7,785 nt of DNA from Novosphingobium sp. UBA6722 (GTDB lineage: Bacteria; Pseudomonadota; Alphaproteobacteria; Sphingomonadales; Sphingomonadaceae). A program made the position numbers and the translations under genes. The notes under the pieces are model-generated. The model made no database searches. It saw only the letters and a program-made list of their open reading frames with translations, and had not been told where the DNA came from. The stretch is taken from positions 7,478 through 15,262 of the forward strand of contig DKII01000102.1 in assembly GCA_002454125.1 (NCBI GenBank). The letters are read 5' to 3'. This document shows, piece after piece, positions 1 through 4,869 of the stretch (its first letter is position 1; every line of letters begins with the position of its first letter).

Positions 1-1179
1 CGGGATCGGCTTGGTGCTGACCGCGATGGTGTGGTTGTGGGTGGCATAGCCGCCGTTGGCGAAGAGCAGCCCGGTGCCGCCGGTTCCCCGCAGCTTCTCG
101 ACCATGGAAGCGACCGCGTGGCTCATGTAATTGCCAATCGGCCCGCCGCCGAAAGTCAGCCCGCCAAATACGGTTGCGGCCTTGTCGACCGGCCAGCCGA
201 GCACGCGGCGCGCCATCTTCGGCACGCAGGGGAAGCAGGAATAGAGCTCGACCGCGTCGAGATCCGCAACCGAAAGCTGGTTCAATTCCATCGTCTTGCG
301 GATCGACACTTCCATCCCGGCGCTGTGGATATAGCCATCGCGCGCCAGGAACGAGTTCGATTCATGCGCCGCCGCGCCGTTGCCGACATAGATCCACTTG
401 TCCTCGGCAATGCCGCGCGCCCGCGCCTCGCCGGCGGACATCACGATGAAGCCGGCACCCTGGTTGACCGCCGCATTGGCGACCTGGAACTTGGTATAGG
501 GGAAGGCGATCGGGCGGTTGTTGTCACCCGGCGTGATCACCTCCGCCGCGCTGACCGGCTTGCGGATCCAGGCCGCCGGGTTGCTGGCGGCGACCTCGGA
601 GAACCGGCTCCATATCTCCCCGCTCTCGGCCTGTCCTTCAGCCAGGGTCTGGCCAAGCGAGGCGCGCAGGGCGTTTTCGTAGAGCGGGTAGACATCGGTC
701 GGCACGACCAGTCCGTGGCTCTGGGCATAGCCCACTTTCACCCGGTGCGTGGCATCGCGCAGCGCATCGACCTTCTTGCCGCCCTGGGCTGCAGCCTTGC
801 GCGCGCCAGCGGTGCGCAGCGCTTCGGCCCCGGTCACCAGTGCGATCTTGATCTCGCCCGCACCGATCTTGTTGGCGGCCTCGTTCAGCAGCAGGATCGG
901 ACTGTCGCCATTGGGGCCTTTCGACTGGACCAGTTCGGCATGGCTGGCCCCCAGCGCTTCGGCGACCGGGCCGCTGGCGTCGGTTATCTCCGGAAAGGCG
1001 ATCTGCGCAACGACGCCGATCCAGTCCGCATCGGCCAGCAGGCTCGCGCCCGCATCCGCCTCAGCCGCGCGCAGGGCATCGGCCATCAGCGTCACCGGAT
1101 CGCGGCCTTCCAACGGGTTTTCCGGCCGGTCGTTGATCTGGCCCACGCCGACAATCACCGGAAGCAGATCGGGGTTCAT
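1..1179 (-). CDS. Thiolase-like protein (annotated in relatives as acetyl-CoA acetyltransferase), 3' end cut by window edge
   Basis: Reading from the ATG at 1179, 393 codons stay open to the left edge without a stop, so the C-terminus is missing. The fold is thiolase: it begins with a PVIVGVGQ strand, has a VTGAEA segment near residue 115 and a glycine-rich GGLTFGGGPIGNY segment at about 339-351. It belongs to the thiolase-like branch of the superfamily, not to classical degradative thiolases. The catalytic cysteine region reads SKGPNGDSP (86-94) with no cysteine, the NEAF position reads YSCF (313-316), the GHP histidine is glycine (GGGP, 344-347) and the final CxG region reads ANGGYAT (374-380). 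Mycobacterial thiolase-like proteins lacking the nucleophile are known; their reaction is unclear to me. The start is supported by AAGGA at 1188-1192, 8 nt upstream. It is divergent from the thiolase-crotonase pair. Family assignment is firm; the substrate and whether it is catalytic are unknown. Confidence 0.88.
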   Translation of the reverse strand, partial: MNPDLLPVIVGVGQINDRPENPLEGRDPVTLMADALRAAEADAGASLLADADWIGVVAQIAFPEITDASGPVAEALGASHAELVQSKGPNGDSPILLLNEAANKIGAGEIKIALVTGAEALRTAGARKAAAQGGKKVDALRDATHRVKVGYAQSHGLVVPTDVYPLYENALRASLGQTLAEGQAESGEIWSRFSEVAASNPAAWIRKPVSAAEVITPGDNNRPIAFPYTKFQVANAAVNQGAGFIVMSAGEARARGIAEDKWIYVGNGAAAHESNSFLARDGYIHSAGMEVSIRKTMELNQLSVADLDAVELYSCFPCVPKMARRVLGWPVDKAATVFGGLTFGGGPIGNYMSHAVASMVEKLRGTGGTGLLFANGGYATHNHTIAVSTKPIP

Positions 1180-1196
1180 TGCATCAATCCTTGCAC

Positions 1197-1226
1197 AATT
1201 TAACTGATCGGTTAAACCCGACTCAA
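1197..1226 (-). promoter_or_regulatory. Possible sigma-70-type promoter for the thiolase-like gene
   Basis: On the minus strand, TTGAGT (1221-1226) and TAAATT (1197-1202) are separated by 18 bp, each matching 4 of 6 consensus positions. The palindrome at 1199-1216 covers the spacer and most of the -10 element, a layout typical of repression. Transcription would begin near 1190, very close to the ribosome binding site at 1188-1192, which makes the call weak. Confidence 0.3.
1199..1216. promoter_or_regulatory. 18-bp palindromic operator candidate between divergent acyl-CoA genes
   Basis: The sequence TTTAACTGATCGGTTAAA pairs at 8 of 9 symmetric positions; only the fifth core pair (1205/1210) fails. 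Its size and AAC/GTT-type half sites resemble operators of TetR-family repressors that sense acyl-CoA or lipid ligands (family knowledge; no regulator is visible here). It lies 20 bp upstream of the minus-strand thiolase-like ATG and 63 bp upstream of the plus-strand thiolase ATG, so one bound repressor could block both directions. On the minus strand it overlaps a possible promoter. Confidence 0.6.
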
Positions 1227-1227
1227 A

Positions 1228-1243
1228 GCAGGTTTGAACCTGC
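1228..1243. repeat. 16-bp inverted repeat in the thiolase leader or promoter
   Basis: GCAGGTT and AACCTGC are perfect 7-bp arms around a 2-bp centre (TG). The centre lies 28 bp from the centre of the 1199-1216 palindrome, and the halves differ in sequence, so it may be a second protein's site. A two-base loop is too tight for an RNA hairpin with all seven pairs, so a DNA-binding site is more likely than an RNA structure. Confidence 0.45.
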
Positions 1244-1264
1244 CCCGCAACTGCAATTCATATC

Positions 1265-1271
1265 AAGGAGG
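1265..1271 (+). promoter_or_regulatory. Strong ribosome binding site deciding the thiolase start
   Basis: AAGGAGG stands 7 nt before the ATG at 1279. An in-frame upstream ATG at 1234 has no comparable site and would add 15 residues unlike any thiolase N-terminus, so 1279 is chosen. Confidence 0.85.
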
Positions 1272-1278
1272 AGCCACC

Positions 1279-2529
1279 ATGGCCGAAGCCTATATCATCG
1301 ACGCCGTTCGTACCCCGCGCGGGGTTGGCAAGCCGGGCAAGGGCGCGCTCTCGCACCTGCACCCGCAGCATCTCGCCGCGACCTGCCTCAAGGCGATCAA
1401 GGATCGCAACAACATCGATACCAGCACGGTCGATGACATCATCTGGTCAACCTCGAGCCAGAACGGCAAGCAGGGCGGCGACATGGGCCGCATGGCCGCG
1501 CTGGCCGCGGGCTATGACATCTCGGCCAGCGGCACCACGCTCGACCGGTTCTGCGGCGGCGGCATCACCTCGGTGAACCTGGCGGCGGCCACGATCATGT
1601 CGGGCATGGAAGACTGCGTCATCGCCGGCGGGACCGAGATGATGAGCTTCACCGCTTCCTATGGTGCGGAACTGGCCAATGCCGGGATTCGTCCGCTTGG
1701 CATGGGTTCGGGCAACCCGGCGCTCGATGCGATCCACCCGCAGAGCCACCAGGGCGTCTGCGGCGATGCAATTGCCGCCCGCGAAGGCATCCCGCGCGAG
1801 GCGCTCGACGCGCTGGCGCTGGTCAGCCAGGAACGCGCCGCCCGCGCGATCCGCGAAGGCCGTTTCGACAAGTCGGTGGTCACCGTCTACAACGAAGACG
1901 GCACCGTTGCGCTCGATCACGAGGAGTTTCCGCGCCCCGAAACCACCATGGAAGGGCTGTCCTCGCTCAAGGCGAGCTTCGATGCCATGGCTGATTTCGA
2001 TCTGGGCGGCGGGGTGACCTTCAAGAAGCAGATTCAGCGCGTCTATCCCGAACTGGACTGGAAGGGCGTGCACCATGCCGGCAACAGCTCGGGCGTGGTC
2101 GATGGCGCCGCGGCGATCTTGATCACCAGCAAGGACTATGCGGACAAGCACGGCCTCAAGCCGCGCGGCCGGATTGTCGCCTATGCCAACCAGGGCGATT
2201 GCCCGACGCTGATGCTCAACGCCCCGGTTCCGGCGGCAAAGAAGGTGCTCGAAAAGGCCGGCCTCAAGAAGGACGACATCGACGTCTGGGAAATCAACGA
2301 GGCCTTTGCCGTCGTTGCCGAGAAGTTCATCCGCGACCTCAATCTCGATCGTGACAAGGTCAACATCAACGGCGGCGCGATGGCGCTGGGTCACCCGATC
2401 GGCGCGACCGGCTCGATCCTGATCGGCACCGCGCTGGATGAGCTGGAGCGTTCGGGCGGCCGCTATGGCCTGGTCACCATGTGCGCCGCTGGCGGCATGG
2501 CCCCGGCGATCATCATCGAACGGATCTGA
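1279..2529 (+). CDS. Thiolase (acetyl-CoA C-acyltransferase family), 416 aa
   Basis: This is a cytosolic thiolase that cleaves 3-ketoacyl-CoA with CoA, or runs the reverse condensation. All family motifs are present: the nucleophilic cysteine C92 in DRFCGGG, GGTEMMS near 120, NEAF at 340-343, GHP at 371-373 and the second catalytic cysteine C402 in TMCAAGG. The N-terminus AYIIDAVRTPRG is standard, and 416 aa is slightly longer than the usual 390-400. The DRFCGGG loop and TMCAAGG end resemble a proteobacterial/actinobacterial subgroup often found with lipid or steroid degradation genes; chain-length specificity cannot be read from sequence. The crotonase ATG follows the stop after 5 nt, so the two are surely one transcript. 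The upstream region carries two palindromes shared with the divergent thiolase-like gene. Function as a thiolase is nearly certain; the pathway is inferred. Confidence 0.96.
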   Translation: MAEAYIIDAVRTPRGVGKPGKGALSHLHPQHLAATCLKAIKDRNNIDTSTVDDIIWSTSSQNGKQGGDMGRMAALAAGYDISASGTTLDRFCGGGITSVNLAAATIMSGMEDCVIAGGTEMMSFTASYGAELANAGIRPLGMGSGNPALDAIHPQSHQGVCGDAIAAREGIPREALDALALVSQERAARAIREGRFDKSVVTVYNEDGTVALDHEEFPRPETTMEGLSSLKASFDAMADFDLGGGVTFKKQIQRVYPELDWKGVHHAGNSSGVVDGAAAILITSKDYADKHGLKPRGRIVAYANQGDCPTLMLNAPVPAAKKVLEKAGLKKDDIDVWEINEAFAVVAEKFIRDLNLDRDKVNINGGAMALGHPIGATGSILIGTALDELERSGGRYGLVTMCAAGGMAPAIIIERI

Positions 2530-2534
2530 TCCAC

Positions 2535-3323
2535 ATGAGCGCCTTGATCTGCGAGATCTCCGATGACATCGCCACCATCACGCTCAACCGGCCCGAGCGG
2601 ATGAACACCATCTCCTCGGCCATGCTGGATGAGCTGACCAAGACGCTGGTGGCCGTGAACGAGGATCCCGCGGTCAGGGTGGTTATCCTGACCGGGACGG
2701 GCCGGGCGTTTTGCGCCGGGCTAGACCTCAATGAGGCGTCCTCGGGCGAGGGGATCGGTTCGCCCAATCGCAAGTTCCCGGCCACGATCGATCTGCGCAA
2801 TACCCCGCCGACCGTCCTCTTCGCGATGGACAAGCCGGTGATCTGCGCGCTCAACGGCTCGGCCGCGGGCTACGGGATGGACCTGGCGCTGGGCTGCGAC
2901 ATCCGCATCATGGCCGATAATGCCAAGCTCGCTGCCGCCTTCGTCAAGCGCGGGATCGTGCCAGAAAGCGGCGGCACCTGGTTCCTCCCGCGCATGCTCG
3001 GCTGGGCCAAGGCGGCCGAAATCATCTTCACTGGCCGGACCCTGAGTGCGGCGGATTGCCTGGCCGAAGGCCTCGCCAACCATGTCGTTCCGGCAGAGGA
3101 AGTGGGCGCCAAGGCCCGCGCCATGGCCGAAGAAATCGCCGCCAACGCGCCGCTCGCCGTACTGGCGTCAAAGCGGATGATGCGGATGGGGCTGGAAGAG
3201 GGCTTCGAAACCCACGTCCAGCACGTTTATCTGCAACTGCTGCCGCTGTTCGCCAGCGACGATTTCAAGGAAGGTGTCCAGTCCTTCCTCGAGAAGCGCC
3301 CGGCGCAGTTCAAGGGGCGCTAA
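2535..3323 (+). CDS. Enoyl-CoA hydratase/isomerase (crotonase) family protein, 262 aa
   Basis: This is a crotonase-fold enzyme acting on acyl-CoA thioesters, of normal family length. The N-terminus (LICEISDDIATITLNRPE), the first oxyanion-hole segment FCAGLDL (59-65), the second segment SAAGYGMDLALGCD (109-122) and a C-terminal lysine/arginine-rich helix are all typical. The two classical hydratase glutamates are not both present: the first position is D116 (in GMDL), the second is a phenylalanine (F136), and a glutamate instead stands at E144 in VPESGG. That acid position is used by several enoyl-CoA isomerases (ECI2-type, dienoyl-CoA isomerase, PaaG-like), so isomerase chemistry is as likely as hydration. 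ATG 2535 is preferred over in-frame 2481, which lies inside the thiolase gene. No clear Shine-Dalgarno sequence is seen, which suggests translational coupling to the thiolase. Confidence 0.93.
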   Translation: MSALICEISDDIATITLNRPERMNTISSAMLDELTKTLVAVNEDPAVRVVILTGTGRAFCAGLDLNEASSGEGIGSPNRKFPATIDLRNTPPTVLFAMDKPVICALNGSAAGYGMDLALGCDIRIMADNAKLAAAFVKRGIVPESGGTWFLPRMLGWAKAAEIIFTGRTLSAADCLAEGLANHVVPAEEVGAKARAMAEEIAANAPLAVLASKRMMRMGLEEGFETHVQHVYLQLLPLFASDDFKEGVQSFLEKRPAQFKGR

Positions 3324-3330
3324 GCGCCAA

Positions 3331-3359
3331 ACGGCCCGAGGTTGCGCGCCCCGGGCCGT
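3331..3359. terminator. Intergenic hairpin between convergent crotonase and tonB-type genes
   Basis: ACGGCCCG (3331-3338) and CGGGCCGT (3352-3359) are perfect 8-bp arms around a 13-nt GC-rich loop, in the 44-bp gap between two convergent stop codons. There is no clear U-tract on either strand, so it is either a weak bidirectional terminator or a 3'-end stabilising hairpin. Confidence 0.6.
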
Positions 3360-3367
3360 CCTCGCTG

Positions 3368-4036
3368 TTACTCCTTCGGCAACTGCCACCGCACCGCGCC
3401 GGTATAGCTGCCCGCCACCAATGCGCCGGTGCTGTCGCTGGCGGGTTCGAACCTGCCGCGCAGCATCAGCTTGGCGCAGGCCGCCTGATCGAGCGCCTCG
3501 GTACCGCTGGAGCCGGTCACTTCGCAGCCGGTGACCTTGCCATTGGCGCCGACGCTGAGCCGGAACTTCACCACCCCTTCCGCTTCGCTGCGGATCGCGC
3601 TCTGCGGATAGTCATTGGTGGTGACCCACAGGCCCGGATTGCCCTTGGGCCGCGCCGGCTTGGTCGCGAACGAGGGACTGGGGGAGGGGCCGGGGCCCGG
3701 GAAGGTAACCTCGTCAATTCCACCCTCGCGCAGGTGACCCGTATCGATCGGGGGCAGGTCGATCGGCCCCGCCTGGTCGAACGGGTTGCGGGTGTCAGGC
3801 GGTGGCGGGGCGAGGGTGGTCGTGTCTTCCGGGGTACCCCGCGGCGTGACGGTCGGCGTCGGGACAGGCTCCGGCGGCTTCGGGATGAAAATGGTCGTGA
3901 TATCGTCCGGGATCTTCGGAATGATCGTCGCGGCCAACCCCGTCACCAGGGCATAGCCGGCGGCAACATGGATTGCCCCGACCAGCGCCAGCGTACCCAG
4001 GCGGCGGTTGGAATTGATGGTATCGACGTAAGCCAT
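3368..4036 (-). CDS. TonB-family energy transducer, 222 aa
   Basis: TonB spans the inner membrane and periplasm and passes proton-motive energy from ExbB-ExbD to outer-membrane TonB-dependent receptors. The sequence shows a short cytosolic tail, one membrane segment (about 13-39, with H23 where TonB proteins carry a functional histidine), a proline-rich periplasmic spacer (about 51-135, KPPEPVPTPTV and APPPP stretches) and a C-terminal TonB domain (about 140-220: YPQSAIRSEAEGVV, GKVTGCEVTGSSG, LDQAAC, RGRFEPA). There is an in-domain cysteine pair at C171 and C187. The ATG at 4036 has GGAGAGG (4042-4048 on the complement) 5 nt upstream; an in-frame start 21 codons earlier would add a charged stretch and is not favoured. 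No exbB or exbD lies nearby, so it must use distant partners. It is convergent with the crotonase and divergent from the GST. Confidence 0.93.
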   Translation of the reverse strand: MAYVDTINSNRRLGTLALVGAIHVAAGYALVTGLAATIIPKIPDDITTIFIPKPPEPVPTPTVTPRGTPEDTTTLAPPPPDTRNPFDQAGPIDLPPIDTGHLREGGIDEVTFPGPGPSPSPSFATKPARPKGNPGLWVTTNDYPQSAIRSEAEGVVKFRLSVGANGKVTGCEVTGSSGTEALDQAACAKLMLRGRFEPASDSTGALVAGSYTGAVRWQLPKE

Positions 4037-4056
4037 AAGCACCTCTCCATCCTCTT

Positions 4057-4108
4057 GGCGCCCGGGGCGCCCTGCCATCTGGAGCGGGCCGAGTCGCACC
4101 GAGCGACT
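4057..4108 (-). other. Structured leader of the tonB-type mRNA (two hairpins)
   Basis: Two perfect inverted repeats lie between the probable promoter and the ribosome binding site of the tonB-type gene: AGTCGC/GCGACT (4092-4097 and 4103-4108, 5-nt loop) and GGCGCC/GGCGCC (4057-4062 and 4066-4071, 3-nt loop). They could fold in the leader RNA. No known riboswitch class is recognised; simple GC-rich chance is possible for the second. Confidence 0.35.
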
Positions 4109-4114
4109 GCCTTA

Positions 4115-4133
4115 GATGTAACATGATAACATC
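4115..4133. promoter_or_regulatory. Imperfect 19-bp palindrome at the tonB-type promoter
   Basis: Five outer base pairs are perfect (GATGT...ACATC) plus one inner pair, in the AT-richest part of the 194-bp divergent gap. On the minus strand a TTGCTA (4137-4142) stands 16 bp before TACATC (4115-4120), a possible -35/-10 pair, so the palindrome would sit across the promoter. Its size matches a Fur-type box, a common control for tonB genes, but the sequence is not a clear Fur consensus. Confidence 0.3.
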
Positions 4134-4216
4134 ACATAGCAATGCAGGAAATGCAGCTTTCCGTAACGTCAACCAGTTGCCAATCGCAATTGATCTTGGC
4201 CCTGCTAGTCTCTCCG

Positions 4217-4225
4217 AAAAGGAGG
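4217..4225 (+). promoter_or_regulatory. Ribosome binding site deciding the GST start
   Basis: AAAAGGAGG ends 5 nt before the ATG at 4231. The reading frame is open back to an ATG at 4123, but that one has no such site and the extra 36 residues do not resemble a GST N-terminus. Confidence 0.8.
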
Positions 4226-4230
4226 GACCG

Positions 4231-4863
4231 ATGCCGATTCTCTATGACTATCCCCGCGCACCCAGTCCGCGCCGGGCCCGGATCCTGCTCGCCGAAAAGG
4301 GCATCGCGCATGAGACCAAGATCGTTGACCTGGCCGCGGGTGAGCACCAGTCCGAGGCCTACCGCGCGGTCAATCCGGGGCTGACCGTGCCGGCGCTGGT
4401 GCTGGAGGATGGGACCGTGCTGACCGACAACGCCGGGATCGCCGCCTGGGCCGAGGCCTTCAAGCCCGAACCGCCACTGTTCGGCACCACGCCGTTCGAC
4501 AAGGCCGAGATTGCCAGCTGGAATTCCAAGGCCGAGGGTGAGTGCCTGATGGCCATTGCCGAAGCCATGCGCAACACCGCCCCGGCGATGAAGGACCGCG
4601 CGCTGCCCGGGCCGGTCAACTATGCCCAGATCCCCGAACTGGCCGAGCGCGGCAAGGCGCGGCTGCTGCACTTCCTCGACAAGCTCGATGCCCACCTGGC
4701 CGGCCGCGACTACCTTGCCGCCAGCGGCTTTTCGATTGCCGACATCACCTGCGGCGTCGCGGTCGACTTTTCGCGGGTGCTGCGGATCGATCCGGGTGAG
4801 GGGCGGCCCAACGTCGCCGCCTGGCGCGCCCGGCTCGCCGCTCGGCCCAGCTGGAGTCTTTAG
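4231..4863 (+). CDS. Glutathione S-transferase family protein, 210 aa
   Basis: The two-domain cytosolic GST fold is visible. The N-terminal thioredoxin-like half (about 1-80) starts PILYDYPRAPSPRRAR, with S12 near the usual catalytic serine position, and has the cis-proline P54 in TVPAL. The C-terminal helical half (about 88-210) holds the conserved N-capping/hydrophobic-staple motif FSIADIT with D171. The glutathione-contacting E-S pair after the cis-proline is replaced by D66-N67 in LTDNAGI, so glutathione binding may be altered, or the protein may use it differently. Which GST class or substrate applies cannot be told. The stop is 6 nt before the next ATG, so it is very probably co-transcribed with the metallo-hydrolase, though no shared reaction is obvious. 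It starts a transcription unit divergent from the tonB-type gene. Confidence 0.92.
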   Translation: MPILYDYPRAPSPRRARILLAEKGIAHETKIVDLAAGEHQSEAYRAVNPGLTVPALVLEDGTVLTDNAGIAAWAEAFKPEPPLFGTTPFDKAEIASWNSKAEGECLMAIAEAMRNTAPAMKDRALPGPVNYAQIPELAERGKARLLHFLDKLDAHLAGRDYLAASGFSIADITCGVAVDFSRVLRIDPGEGRPNVAAWRARLAARPSWSL

Positions 4864-4869
4864 GGCGCA

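Noticed and set aside
31..1203. Long plus-strand frame (390 codons) antisense to the whole thiolase-like gene
   Set aside because: It is in codon register with the real minus-strand gene, so it stays open simply because that gene avoids TTA, CTA and TCA codons; its translation has no domain character and no ribosome binding site.
1447..2394. Minus-strand frame of 315 codons inside the thiolase gene
   Set aside because: Same in-register shadow effect; the sense strand encodes a complete thiolase with all motifs.
3056..4126. Plus-strand frame of 356 codons over the crotonase end and the tonB-type gene
   Set aside because: It crosses a terminator-like hairpin and is antisense to a clear TonB protein; the translation is Arg/Ala-rich and low quality.
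4141..4156. Direct repeat AATGCAG (4141-4147 and 4150-4156)
   Set aside because: Two 7-bp copies 9 bp apart could bind a regulator, but they are short and show no relation to a recognisable promoter; chance is likely.
4166..4215. Search for a sigma-70 promoter for the GST gene
   Set aside because: TTGCCA and TTGATC elements occur, but no -10 match lies at suitable spacing, so no promoter is called.
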